A stretch of 64,000 nt of DNA from Panonychus citri. Lineage: Eukaryota; Arthropoda; Arachnida; Trombidiformes; Tetranychidae. Shown piece by piece: positions 9,564-22,526 of this stretch. Every line of letters begins with the position of its first letter. Positions within the stretch are counted from its first letter, which is position 1. The stretch is taken from the NCBI RefSeq assembly GCF_014898815.1, contig NW_026515477.1, positions 1,360,202 to 1,424,201 on the forward strand, written 5' to 3'. Both the position numbers and the translations under genes were made by a program. A model generated the notes under the pieces. It was not told the origin of the DNA and ran no database searches. It worked only from the letters and a program-made list of their open reading frames with translations.

Positions 9564-9843
9564 CTTCATGTTCACGTATACCCTATAAATTTCATTTGTA
9601 TTTTGATATTCATTACCAAAGATTCATTATCCAAAAATGTTATATCTTGTCATACTATTTCCATAAATGTTTTCAAGTCATTATAAAACAAAAAACACAG
9701 CTCAAAGTATATATAATCAAAAAAGCCAAACAATAAAATCATGATACAAAGTTAATTGCAAATTTTCCCGCTCATTACGTGTATGAAACTATTGTAAATA
9801 GTTCACTCTCCTTTATGATTAGTCATTTGTTATTCATTCATCA
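9564..9843. other. Short spacer with a TATA-like stretch
   Basis: AT-rich spacer. A GTATATATAATC stretch near 9707 lies about 135 bases upstream of the membrane ORF and could serve as a TATA element. Nothing else is apparent. Confidence 0.4.
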
Positions 9844-9966
9844 ATGAGTCCAATTGTTGTTATCATCATAACCTTTATAATATTACTTGTTAGTATCGCG
9901 TACTTTTTAAATATCTATTACCATGTTTATGCCCCCAGAATTACGAGTCACTTAAATATGAAATAA
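9844..9966 (+). CDS. 40-residue single-span membrane protein
   Basis: The ATG at 9844 opens 40 codons ending TAA at 9964-9966, five bases before the TBP-like ATG. Residues 4-25 are almost all hydrophobic (IVVIITFIILLVSIAYFLNI starts near residue 4 after one extra Ile), followed by a short basic/polar tail. Tiny single-span ORFs next to replication genes are common in compact viral-type genomes. It may be real on the strength of its tight packing and composition. No homologue is recognised. Confidence 0.45.
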   Translation: MSPIVVIIITFIILLVSIAYFLNIYYHVYAPRITSHLNMK

Positions 9967-9971
9967 AATTA

Positions 9972-10445
9972 ATGGTGAGTCTCTGGAATCTTAATGGTAA
10001 AATCAATATTACTGTTGATAATTCAAAACGTAAAAAAGCTTATAACGCTCAAGTAATTAAATCTGAAGGGTGTACTTTCCTTGTATTTGCATCTGGTAAA
10101 GTAGTGGCAACTGGTGTCACTGATGTAAGCAAACCTGCAACTGTATTACAAAAACTATTTCGTAATAATTCAGTCAGTTTCATACGAATATGTAATATTG
10201 TAGCTCAATCGTATTTACCATATATGATAAATTCAGCCCATTTACTGAAAGCTCATACTGATTTACAATATGAACCTGAACTATTTCCGGCTATTTACTT
10301 GAAAGAAAATGGTGTAACTCTTCAATATTTCTCAACTGGAAGTATAATTATAACTGGAGCTAAGACTTTACCTGATATAGAGTGTATTCTAGCGACTCTC
10401 CTTTCAAAAACCGCGCATTTAAATACTTCCATCAATCAACAGTAG
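9972..10445 (+). CDS. TATA-binding-protein (TBP) homologue
   Basis: TBP bends TATA DNA and nucleates transcription complexes. This 157-residue protein shows both halves of the TBP saddle. The first half has TFLVFASGKVVATGV, matching the family's IFASGK..TGA strand. The second half has ICNIVAQSYLPY, YEPELFPAIYLK and TLQYFSTGSIIITGAK, matching NIV, YEPELFPGLIY and IFVSGKIVLTGAK. Three of the four DNA-inserting phenylalanine positions are kept (VFASG, ELFP, YFSTG). The first-repeat FAAV position reads differently. The N-terminal strand and helix of repeat 1 are shortened, so the protein is smaller than the usual core of about 180 residues. It is intronless, follows the membrane ORF by five bases and precedes the PC4-like gene. 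Identification is by family motifs; the role in element transcription is inferred. Confidence 0.88.
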   Translation: MVSLWNLNGKINITVDNSKRKKAYNAQVIKSEGCTFLVFASGKVVATGVTDVSKPATVLQKLFRNNSVSFIRICNIVAQSYLPYMINSAHLLKAHTDLQYEPELFPAIYLKENGVTLQYFSTGSIIITGAKTLPDIECILATLLSKTAHLNTSINQQ

Positions 10446-10512
10446 ATGGCGCTTCTTCTTCTCAATATAAGTAGAAGCACATTGACATGTCCGCCATTTT
10501 GTGTTTAGTTCT

Positions 10513-11226
10513 ATGATGGAATGGTTCTCTTCTCGACCGATACATATTGGTGATTTCATCTACCTCAAACAATCTTGGACCATTGTTAACTGTGAAATTT
10601 TCTGTTCAAGAATCAACATCACCGCCTATAATCGAAGTGCTTCACCAACTGGATACGGTATTTCATGTACACTTTCAGAGTTTCTTTTCATCTCAAACTT
10701 CATTGATTCAACTTTAGCAAATGTGTTTCATCCAAGTGAATTTTATAATATAAAGATAGAATCTATTGGTGATCTTCGTTTAAAAGTAACCAAGGGTGAT
10801 AAATTCATCTTTTTATCTCGAGCTAATAATTTACGTTTACTGGAACTTCAACCTGCACTTGTATATCTTGTCAAGTTACAGAAAAAAGTCAAAGAAGAAA
10901 GAGTTGGAAAATTCAAATTTCTCTCAACACTTTTTACTGCCGCTCATCTTTCATCAAGCTACGGATCATCCATTGTACAACAAGTTTGTCAACCATTATC
11001 TAGTGAAGTAAAAGCTACTCTTGTCCCAATTGTTGGCAAATATTGGGATCTCTTCCTTAGCAACGTTCTCGCTCCATTACAACTACCACCAAGACCTAAT
11101 CTCGCTGTTGAGAATATAAAACATTTTGATCACGAACTGTTAATCGAATTTTACAACGAAAACCCTCAAACTTTCTTATCACTTGTCAATCTCTTCTATC
11201 TTATCCAACATCACCCAGCGTACTGA
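10513..11226 (+). CDS. Probable PC4-like protein with a C-terminal extension
   Basis: The first ATG is at 10513 (a second follows directly), giving about 237 residues. Residues about 8-60 follow the PC4/Sub1 pattern: IGDFIYLK, then a series of strands (INITAYNRSAS), then GYGISCTLSEFLFISNFID, which matches the family's KGISLTLEQW-helix. PC4 proteins bind single-stranded DNA and act as transcription coactivators, and related folds serve as phage single-strand-binding proteins. The remaining 170 residues look mixed alpha/beta and I do not recognise them. The stop overlaps the next ATG (TGATG). Because it lies beside TBP and shares an element with a protein-primed polymerase, it could assist transcription, coat displaced strands, or both. 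The PC4 assignment is by pattern only. Confidence 0.5.
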   Translation: MMEWFSSRPIHIGDFIYLKQSWTIVNCEIFCSRINITAYNRSASPTGYGISCTLSEFLFISNFIDSTLANVFHPSEFYNIKIESIGDLRLKVTKGDKFIFLSRANNLRLLELQPALVYLVKLQKKVKEERVGKFKFLSTLFTAAHLSSSYGSSIVQQVCQPLSSEVKATLVPIVGKYWDLFLSNVLAPLQLPPRPNLAVENIKHFDHELLIEFYNENPQTFLSLVNLFYLIQHHPAY

Positions 11227-11729
11227 TGGACGATATTTGTGGGTATTTTGATACGCAAGGGTTTCGTATCCATAAAGTTTACTATCCAAAAGAGATTGCA
11301 TGTCTCAGTGTCTCCGAGATTATGTGTCTCAAGGTATCAATTGCATCTGATGTGCCTGATTACCCTCTTCCTTCACTCGAAATAGACTATTTAACCAAAA
11401 ACCATCATGGGTTAGAATTTAATACCAGTGATGATCTACAGCTAACAAGGAAAGAATTTAGAGACTTATTGAAAGAATTTTATGATATTGTTAAATCCCC
11501 TGAGAGAAAAATGATTGCAGTTAAGTCCAGAGAAGCTGAAGAAATAATGATGGAATTTAATATCCCTACCCTGAATATTCTCTCTTTTGGAGGTACACAT
11601 AAAACCATACGAGATATAGAACGTTTACCCTGTCCCCACCATGTTATTCAAAAACCTTTTATTAAATGTTGTCTTAATACTGTAATTATGATGAAAAAAT
11701 GGACTGAAAATAACCCCTTATACATATGA
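11226..11729 (+). CDS. 167-residue protein, possible RNase H-fold nuclease-like
   Basis: The ATG overlaps the preceding stop in TGATG, a compact viral-type coupling. The sequence has KEIACLSVSE near residue 22, a central HHGLEF motif, an AVKSREAEEIM segment, and a Cys/His-rich C-terminal part (LPCPHHV, KCCLN). From memory this order (KE.A, then HGL.., then VKG..K, then CP and a second C) resembles short proteins from arthropod genomes and virus-like elements that some have compared to DnaQ/RNase H-fold nucleases. That resemblance is weak and unverified. It is probably co-transcribed with the TBP-like and PC4-like genes. Confidence 0.5.
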   Translation: MDDICGYFDTQGFRIHKVYYPKEIACLSVSEIMCLKVSIASDVPDYPLPSLEIDYLTKNHHGLEFNTSDDLQLTRKEFRDLLKEFYDIVKSPERKMIAVKSREAEEIMMEFNIPTLNILSFGGTHKTIRDIERLPCPHHVIQKPFIKCCLNTVIMMKKWTENNPLYI

Positions 11730-11884
11730 AATATCAAAAGCTAAATAAAAATTCAATTCAAATTTGAATGAAGTCATATTATATTTACCTGCATTATTCA
11801 TTTTGATTAGGATTTATAGTATTTCTATAATGTATATCGGAGTAAATCATGATGATTTATTATGATTAATTAAATTTTAGCTTT

Positions 11885-12241
11885 TTTATACATTCATATG
11901 ATGACTAATCATTATTTTGAGTAATTAAATTTTAGCTTTTTTATACATTCATATGATGACTAATCATTATTTTGAGTAATTAAATTTTAGCTTTTTTATA
12001 CATTCATATGATGACTAATCATTATTTTGAGTAATTAAATTTTAGCTTTTTTACGCGTTCATATGATGACTAATCATTATTTTGAGTAATTAAATTTTAG
12101 CTTTTTTACGCGTTCATATGATGACTAATCATTATTTTGAGTAATTAAATTTTAGCTTTTTTATACATTCATATGATGACTAATCATTATTTTGAGTAAT
12201 TAAATTTTAGCTTTTTATACATTCATATGATGACTAATCAT
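11885..12241 (+). repeat. Seven tandem copies of a 55-bp unit
   Basis: The unit contains TTCATATGATGACTAATC and GAGTAATTAAATTTTAGC. CATATG occurs at 11895, 11950, 12005, 12060, 12115, 12170 and 12224. Two middle copies carry ACGCG instead of ATACA. The array is non-coding, follows the end of the TBP gene cluster and precedes the leader units of the polymerase. It could be a regulatory array. Confidence 0.9.
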
Positions 12242-12344
12242 TAATTGTTTTCATTTGTATTTAACCTGCTCCCTCCATTTGAGCTCACTCAACAATATCA
12301 TTTGTTATTGGTTAATACATAATGTTAATGTGAACAAGTCCTCT

Positions 12345-12515
12345 CTATTCTTCTCTGTCTTTGTTTGTCGACAAACTTGTTTACATTTTTATTTTCTATT
12401 TCATTTGTGTCTCAACTCTTGGAGAGGTAAGTTGTTTTCTTTTCTTATGCGAGTCCAAAAGGTAGAAGTGATGACCTTCGGGGTTGTCCTTCTACCTTTA
12501 GTGATGAGCTGAGTA
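12345..12515 (+). ncRNA. Structured leader unit U7
   Basis: The upstream box contains a perfect palindrome GTTTGTCGACAAAC. A leader ending TTGGAGAG precedes GTAAGTTG at 12426, then TTATGCGAGTCC. The hairpin at 12457-12500 has the outer stem AAAGGTAGAAG/CTTCTACCTTT and the inner stem GATGACC-TTCGG-GGTTGTC. It ends AGTGATGAGCTGA. Both stems differ from U2-U5 by paired changes. Confidence 0.7.
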
Positions 12516-12756
12516 ATTAGGGATTTAGAATAGGTTAGGTTTCCGGTAATTCTCAATTAATCATGATTATTTACATGATGAAATCATCCACATGATTTGT
12601 TCAATTAAATAATAAAAAAAATAATGAATCTATAGATTTGAGTATTCGATCATATTATTTATAGGTTCATTTCTCTATAAAAATTACTTTTCAGCTTTTT
12701 CTATCATAAGTTTTATGACGTAGTTTGTTTACTAATTATTTGTTTTCTCATTTTTA

Positions 12757-12935
12757 CAGGTTCTTTCTATTCTTCTCTGTCTTTTTTGTCGCAATATTTG
12801 TTTATTTATTGTGTTTTCCTCATTTGTGTCTCAACTCTTGGAGAGGTAAGTTGTTTTCTTTTCTTATGCAAGTCCAAAAGGTAGAAGTGATGACCTTCGG
12901 GGTTGTCCTTCTACCTTTAGTGATGAGCTGAGTAA
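12757..12935 (+). ncRNA. Structured leader unit U8
   Basis: The unit begins after TTTTTACAG, a good 3' splice acceptor. GTAAGTTG at 12845 ends the leader, so this unit looks like a short exon between two introns. The hairpin at 12876-12919 is the same form as in U7. Confidence 0.68.
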
Positions 12936-13171
12936 TAGGGATTTAGAATAGGTTAGATTTCCGTTAATTCTCAATAGATCATGGTTATTTTCATGATATC
13001 ATTTAATGAATTCATTCAATTAATTTATTGATTTATCTGAATCAATAGATTTCAACAATCAAATCAAATAATTTATAGGTTCATTTTTCTATAAAAGTAA
13101 TGCTTAGCTTTTTTAAATATAAATATGATGACGTAGTTTGTTTACCAATTATTTATTTTCGTATTTTTACA

Positions 13172-13355
13172 GGTTCTTTCTATTCTTCACTGTCTTTGTT
13201 TGTCGACGAACTTGGCTACCATTCTATTATCTCTTAGTTTGTCTCCAGCTTTCGTCTTGGTAAGTTCACTTCAATGTTAAAATGAGAGTTGAAAAAGTGA
13301 TCGTGATGATCTTTAGGATTGTCCTTTCAGCTCTAGTGAAAAGTCTAAGTTAATA
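13172..13355 (+). ncRNA. Structured leader unit U9, diverged
   Basis: It again begins after TTTTTACAG, has TTTGTCGACGAAC, and the leader ends GTCTTG before GTAAGTTC at 13260. The hairpin spans about 13288-13332 with the outer stem GTTGAAA/TTTCAGC and the inner stem GATGATC-TTTAG-GATTGTC. It is the last unit before the polymerase gene. Confidence 0.58.
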
Positions 13356-13426
13356 ACATCTAGTTTTTGTTTAAATTTGATCTATTTTCAGTTTCATCTC
13401 TAGTATATTATACACATTCTATCAAA

Positions 13427-17216
<3,790 letters not shown>

Positions 17217-18184
17217 TCTCATATATTCATTATACTAAGAAATATATTATGTATCCATAATTTTTTCTTTCCTTAAATGAAATATTTAAAAATCATATCT
17301 TTAAACTCATTCATCTCTTTCATTAGTTTTCGCTTGCGGTATATTCACTTGATTCGCGATAAATGAATATTAATTACATGGTCATTCGATATTTTTAATA
17401 TACAAGATTATTAGTTCCATACTCATTTCAGTTATAAGTCAAGAACCAATGAATTCAAAAAAGACCAGATATTTGAATATACAGGGCTATTCAACTATTT
17501 ATCAACGTTTTACACAATTTTCTTATGAACTAAGAGTCAGAGAGACTTGAGTGATATGAGTTTGAGCGATACTCAATTGTCATATTATAAGATCAAGGTC
17601 ATTCAGGTCATGGGTAAAATGACACATTTAAAGGTCATCTAGCATTGAAACAGTTATTCTCCACATTTTTAAACCCTGGAGTTTAGAGATCGCTGTTGTC
17701 ACAGACCTTGAGATATTACAGTTTATCTGAATAACTGTTGAAAATCTTATATTCAATAAATTTATCATTAAGCTGTATATTATTCCAATTCATTTGTGAC
17801 TGTGACCTTGATCCACAAAAATTCACATTATTTTATAATGCATTGCATGAGTACTTTTAACTATCAAAAACTAAATCGGTTATCCATTTTATCACGATTG
17901 AATTACTCGATTTAGAGTACATTCGGAACTTTTCCATGATTATAAAAAGATTGATTCCATCTTTTACCGAAAATAAAATTTTAAAATAAAAATTTATACA
18001 TTTGATACTATTTTTAATGGCTCTTTTGTTATTTTCAACATGTTTTCCAATTGATAAATATTTGTTTGTACTTTTTACATAGTTATTGAATGAAGAGTAT
18101 GTATAAATATAATGATTTATAGTGAATATGAAAATATTAGATATGTATTGGAAAAAATAAACAATGAACAGAATAGTATCTTTC
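17217..18184. other. AT-rich non-coding gap between convergent genes
   Basis: This lies between the plus-strand polymerase and the minus-strand paralogue 3. I see no ORF, repeat array or leader unit. It is probably 3' untranslated sequence of both sides. Confidence 0.5.
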
Positions 18185-18577
18185 TCAGTTTAGCTCGGTC
18201 AATGGAGGGGCATATTGTGGATTAGAAGCCAGAATATTCATATGATGAATTACTTGTGTTCGAAGTATATCAATTTCATTGAGATTAATTACCAAACTAT
18301 AAATTGGACTGTGTTCAGGAGGTACCTTACGAGCCAGAATAATATTAATTGATTCTTGCAGATTATTTGAGTTGTATTGATGAACCATTGATCAATATCG
18401 AATCCATGATCTTTCAAGGCTGCAAGAATAGGTTCTGCTTCTCGTGTAAGACTTGTTAAGGCTGAGTGATACTCATTGAGTAACTAATACAAGGAGAGAA
18501 AAAACATTAGTCATTGAAATAATTATTCAGATACAACTTACTCTTTGTCTTACATCAAGATCGTGGTTGGGTTCCAT
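18185..18577 (-). pseudogene. Family-1 paralogue 3, about 110 residues, one frame shift
   Basis: The start ATG at 18577 opens a 12-codon exon (MEPNHDLDVRQR, 18542-18577). An intron with GTAAGT...ATTAG follows to 18484, then exon 18185-18483. The intron position matches that of paralogue 2. The first part of exon 2 reads LLNEYHSALTSLTREAEPI and reaches a DQW motif aligned with QQW of paralogue 2. About 18385 the frame changes by one base, and the conserved tail (ILARKVP, LNEIDILR, NPQYAP) continues to the stop at 18185. Either a real inactivating indel or an assembly error; the rest is well preserved. Confidence 0.65.
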
Positions 18578-18670
18578 TGTCTAGATTATAACCAAGTTAT
18601 TACTTGAATACTGTATAATATTTAAATGTGAAACAATATGCTGCATTAATAACAAACAACTTAATGAATT

Positions 18671-18800
18671 TTACTCATCACTAGAAAATGAAAGGATAAT
18701 CCCGAAGATAATCACAATTATATCTTGGACTTGTATTAAATAGAAGTTGACTTACCAAAACTATTAAATTTCCAACGTTTTTTATGAGAATTGACTTTAG
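18671..18800 (-). ncRNA. Structured leader unit U10, diverged
   Basis: On the minus strand GTAAGTCAAC begins at 18757 after a TTTTG leader end, followed by ACAAGTCC. The hairpin has the inner stem GATTATC-TTCGG-GATTATC, and CTAGTGATGAG follows. The outer stem is weak. It points towards paralogue 3. Confidence 0.5.
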
Positions 18801-19007
18801 TTTGATATAAACTATATAAAAATAAATTCTAACTAATCTCACTTTATTATTTCTTTCACTTGTTGAACAAACTTAAAACTTGACTCAAGTACACTGTTTG
18901 ATAAATGCAGCTCGGGCAATGTTTTTGATAGGCCAACGATCGCTAATAAAAAAATTAAAAATCATCAATGAATGGATACAATAATCATTATGATAATGGA
19001 TAGCTCA

Positions 19008-19145
19008 TCACTAGAGACTAAAGGGCAACCCCGAAGGTTACCACATTAGACCCTTGGACTCGCATTAAATCAAAATATTATCTCATGTGAAGTCAAAATA
19101 CAAATGAATACTTTGAGAGACAATATTCTTGTTTGTCAAAAAAAG
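19008..19145 (-). ncRNA. Structured leader unit U11, splice site lost
   Basis: On the minus strand it has TTTGACAAAC, a leader, TAATGCGAGTCC, a hairpin with GTAACC-TTCGG-GGTTGCC, and CTAGTGATGAGCT. The GTAAGT position reads ATAATA, so this copy lacks the splice-like site. The outer stem GGGTCTAA/TTTAGTCTC keeps most pairs with one mismatch. Confidence 0.5.
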
Positions 19146-19279
19146 GCGAAACTTGAAGTTTAGTTATCATTGAATCAATAAATGATGGATTGTATAAATA
19201 AATTTATACTTTTTCACTAAATACCAATATCACTATTACTTCATTCTAAGTAATCAACTTTTAGATTTTAATATGAAAA

Positions 19280-19835
19280 TATTGATTAACCCTTTTGGCT
19301 TTTTTTTATATATTTTTTTACCCTTTTGACTTTTTTATATTTTTTAGCCTTTTGGGTTTTTTATACTTTTTTGTTTTTTTTTTATTTTATACTTTTTGGC
19401 TTTTTTTATTTATTTTTTTTGTTTTTAAGCCTTTTGGCTTTTTTTATTTATTTTTTTTTTGTTTTTAGCCTTTTGGCTTTTTTTTATTTTTTTAGCCTTT
19501 TGCTTTTTTATTTTTTTTTATTTTTTATTTTTTTTTTAGCCTTTAGGCTTTTTTATTTTTATTTTTTTTTTTGCCTTTTATTTTATTTTTTGCCTTTTAT
19601 TTTATTTTTTGCCTTTTATTTTATTTTTTGCCTTTTATTTTATTTTTTTTTTAGCCTTTAGGCTTTTATTTTATTTTTTGCCTTTTGGCTTTTTTATTTA
19701 TTTTTTGCCTTTTATTTTATTTTTTGCCTTTTGGCTTTTTATTTTTTTTAGCCTTTTGGCTTTTTTTATTTTTTTATTTTTTTGTTTTTTTATTCATTTT
19801 TTTTATCATTTTTTTTATTCATTTTTTTTCTTCAA
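19280..19835. repeat. T-rich array with AGCCTTTTGGCT hairpins
   Basis: Over half a kilobase of T runs is broken by AGCCTTTTGGCTT and GCCTTTTATTTTATTTTTT units. AGCC-TTTT-GGCT is itself a small hairpin. The open frames here encode only Phe/Leu runs and are not genes. It is the 3' flank of the Lys-rich minus-strand gene. Confidence 0.8.
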
Positions 19836-20178
19836 TTGGTTTTGGCATTTTATTGCCGACATCATTGAAAAGATTTTTGGATTTTTGCGCTTTTTCATCC
19901 CGCTTCTTTTCCGTTTTTGTAATATTCTTTTCCATTTCTTTTAGTTTGTCGCCTTCTTCTGTGACCAATTTTCGCTCATACATGGCTTTAAGTTTTTGAT
20001 TCAAAGTATCTGCTGCTGCAAAATGTTTCCGACCTTTTCGCATTAACCATATTTGTTTGTTTATGTCAGTTTTGGGGATTTCCTTCATTTTCATTTTCCT
20101 CTCTTTCGCTCTTAATTTGGCTTTTTGATTTTTTGTCAACCCTTCAGGGTACCGCTGAGAACAATTACCACTTTCCAT
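19819..20178 (-). CDS. Lysine-rich 119-residue protein, unknown function
   Basis: The first true ATG is at 20178 (an in-frame TTG lies six bases earlier). The product is highly charged, with about a third Lys/Arg and many Glu, and reads like one long helix from residue 12 (TKNQKAKLRAKERKMKMKE) to the C-terminal KPIEEKK. The middle has KQIWLMRKGRKHFAAADTL. No cysteine pair or membrane span is present. It is preceded on its strand by leader unit U12. A nucleic-acid-binding role is plausible, including being the protein primer that such a polymerase needs, but nothing here proves it. Confidence 0.55.
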   Translation of the reverse strand: MESGNCSQRYPEGLTKNQKAKLRAKERKMKMKEIPKTDINKQIWLMRKGRKHFAAADTLNQKLKAMYERKLVTEEGDKLKEMEKNITKTEKKRDEKAQKSKNLFNDVGNKMPKPIEEKK

Positions 20179-20606
20179 ATTCAATAGTTAATTGAATTAC
20201 ACCAATTACTTAACTGTTTGAAATAAATAGAAAATTTGACAAATTGTAATGAAATAGAAATTTTTTTTTAAATCAGCTTCAAAACTCACATAAAAAGAAA
20301 CAAAATCAACTTACTTCTTTGAAGGAAGAAAAACAAATGAAATATTTTTTACAATATTTTAAACAAATATGTCGACAAAAAAGACAGTGAAAGGCGAGTA
20401 GTCTTCAATAATGAGGGAAAAATGGAAAATTGAGGGAAACAAATTAGCACATTAATTCTTTTGAAATAAGTATTATCAACTAATTAATTTTTTAATTGGG
20501 AAAAAATTAATAATTAAATCAACTTATTAATTAATTAATTAATTAATTGCTTAATTAATTAATTAATTAATTAAATGATTAAATAATTTTTTTAATTAAA
20601 TTCATT

Positions 20607-20725
20607 TTAGCTCATCTCTAGAGGTGAAAGGGCAACCCCGAAGGTCACCACATTCACCTCATGGACTCGCATAACAAACAAAAAACAACTTACCTCTTTG
20701 AGGGTAAAAACATAAATGACCAAAA
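20607..20725 (-). ncRNA. Structured leader unit U12 (right terminal repeat)
   Basis: On the minus strand the leader ends CAAAGAG before GTAAGTTG. Then come TTATGCGAGTCC, the outer stem GAGGTGAA/TTCACCTC, the inner stem GGTGACC-TTCGG-GGTTGCC, and AGAGATGAGCT. It points into the element, towards the Lys-rich gene. The left-arm copy U1 also points inward. Confidence 0.65.
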
Positions 20726-20871
20726 AATTAACAAAAGTTAAAAGATAGTGAATATTAAACAAGTTGTGATTTTTGTGTTTACTAATGAAACAAGATTAAT
20801 AAAATCAAGATAGAAAAAGCCGAATAAATAAATAAATAAATACAAATAAATTTCAAAATAAGCCAAATTTT

Positions 20872-21180
20872 TTAATTTAAAAAGTAACGTATAGGATTGG
20901 TAGGATAGTGGAAATTAGCTATTAATCCTCTCAGAATCTGTGTTTTTATCAAATCAATTTCGATTAATTCACAACATAGGGAGTAGGAAGGATGATCTTT
21001 CGACGGTAATTTCCGTTTGAGGATTTTTGACAGTTCATCAACTCCTGCGGGATTATTGGACCAATTTTTTATCTCTTCCCATCCTGAATTGGTGATTTCC
21101 TCCCTGAGTTTTGCACTGCGATTCACTAGAGCAGCCAACCGCATTCTTGCTGTTTCTTGACTTATATTTCGATGCGTCAT
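20872..21180 (-). CDS. Family-1 protein, 102 residues, in the right terminal repeat
   Basis: The intact ORF begins MTHRNISQETARMRLAALVN and ends YPTNPIRYFLN. It shares the RM.RLAALVN start with paralogue 2, and the ILKRKLPSKD...YSL...IEIDLIKTQ core with both paralogues, but lacks their introns. Because it lies wholly inside the terminal inverted repeat, the element carries it twice, with the left copy broken. A gene kept inside an inverted repeat may be under gene conversion and close to the replication ends. No known domain is recognised. Confidence 0.72.
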   Translation of the reverse strand: MTHRNISQETARMRLAALVNRSAKLREEITNSGWEEIKNWSNNPAGVDELSKILKRKLPSKDHPSYSLCCELIEIDLIKTQILRGLIANFHYPTNPIRYFLN

Positions 21181-21239
21181 CTATATGGAGAACTAATTTA
21201 GGTGATTTCAAGAATAAATCAAGTTCATCAAAAATAAAA

Positions 21240-21590
21240 TGTCACTTTTAAAAGTTAATCGTTTAAAATTCATCCAAAATTCACAATTCACATTTTAAAG
21301 TTAATCGACTCAAGTTCAAACAGAGTCAACAATTTACACTTTAAAGTAAATCGACTCAAGTTCATCAAAAATACAATGTCGCTTTTAAAGCTAATCGACT
21401 CAAGTTCAAATAGAGTCAACAATTTACTCTTTTAAAACTTAATCGTTTAAATTTCATCCAAAATCTAAAATTGATACTTTTTATAATTAAACGACTCAAG
21501 ATCATCCAAAATTCACAATTAACAAATTTTTAACTTTTTAAAGTCAAATCGTATTTTTTAATATTGACTCGGTCGAGGTTAGATGAAAAA
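21240..21590 (-). repeat. Iteron-like repeats in right inverted repeat
   Basis: These are inverted counterparts of the left set, seen on the plus strand as TTAATCGACTCAAGTTCA and variants near 21300, 21350, 21400 and 21490. They could bind an element-encoded protein. Confidence 0.7.
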
Positions 21591-21675
21591 TGATTGATTT
21601 TCAAAGATTAGGGGCTGCTCCTTTAAATCAACCAATAGAATTTTACCAAAACCCAATATGAACACCCTGTATAAT

Positions 21676-21707
21676 GAACCAGGGTGCCCTAAAGGGCACC
21701 CCGGTTC
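21676..21707. other. Subterminal hairpin in right inverted repeat
   Basis: GAACC, a mismatch, GGGTGCCC, loop TAAA, GGGCACCC, a mismatch, GGTTC: thirteen pairs around one internal mismatch, about 150 bases from the terminus. Confidence 0.75.
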
Positions 21708-21857
21708 GAAACACACTATTGGCACATTTTCTTGATTTTGGACCACCCCATATAGAAATAGACTGCTTTAGTTGCCACCAGGGGGCGTTTTAATCGATGC
21801 TTGTATCAACCAATCAGAGAACTCCAACTGTGCCAGAGGTTCACTTTTTATACTACT

Positions 21858-21863
21858 ATCACC
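21858..21863. repeat. Target site duplication ATCACC (right)
   Basis: Second copy of the 6-bp duplication flanking the nested element; see 5301-5306. Confidence 0.9.
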
Positions 21864-22510
21864 ATCAAGTGACAAAAGAACTAAAGTAGTTAAAACAGTT
21901 TATACTGAATATGGTGATGATGATGATGAAGTAAAAATTTCCAGTTCAATCATTTCAAATTTATTTAAAGAAAAGAATCAATTAATATTTACTAGAGCAA
22001 AAATTAAGGAAACAGAAGTAGAATGTTTGGTCGACACCGGAGCCGAAGTCTCATTACTTTCCAAACAATTAGCTCATAAATTGTCACTGAATTATCATAA
22101 CTATAAAGGTCCGATTCATTTAACTGCAGGGAACCAACCATTGAAAGTGATTGGTGAAACTTATATTAAATTAGAGATTCCAGATGGTCCAACTAAAATA
22201 GAAATTAAATCACCTATGATCATTGTTGACACCTTGCCGTCAGGAATTGAGGCCATCATTGGACAAAATATTCTAGAAAAGGGAAAATTTTTCATCGATT
22301 GTAAACGGAGAAAATTAATTATTCCATTAAACCCAAAAGAAAAATTTGAAAACATAGATTTAAATTTTAAATCAAATATAAAGCAACTAACCACATCATC
22401 AATCGTCTCATCTAATTATGATTCGAATCAAATACAATCATCAACAAATTCACAATTAATTACAAGAAGTGACTATTCATCAACAATTAGTTTATCTTCA
22501 TTATTTTCAG

Positions 22511-22526
22511 TCTCCGGTGATGGGGA
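22511..22526 (+). ncRNA. GGTGMT-loop hairpin 3
   Basis: TCTCC, loop GGTGAT, GGGGA. It lies in the protease-RT linker coding region. Confidence 0.65.

Larger units (their letters stand above)
20372..21857 (-). repeat. Right terminal inverted repeat, about 1.49 kb
   Basis: This is the inverted match of 5307-6762. It appears to be the better-preserved arm, with an intact family-1 gene and the complete leader unit U12. It ends TTATACTACT at 21857. Confidence 0.92.

Noticed and set aside
6692..12931. Short plus-strand ORFs ending VTFGV...EMS/VMS across the leader units
   Set aside because: The nucleotide pattern is conserved through base pairing, but reading frames and starts differ between copies. 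Treated as structured RNA or leader sequence.
19326..19999. Overlapping plus-strand ORFs rich in Phe and Leu
   Set aside because: They arise from T-run repeats and overlap the 3' part of the minus-strand Lys-rich gene.
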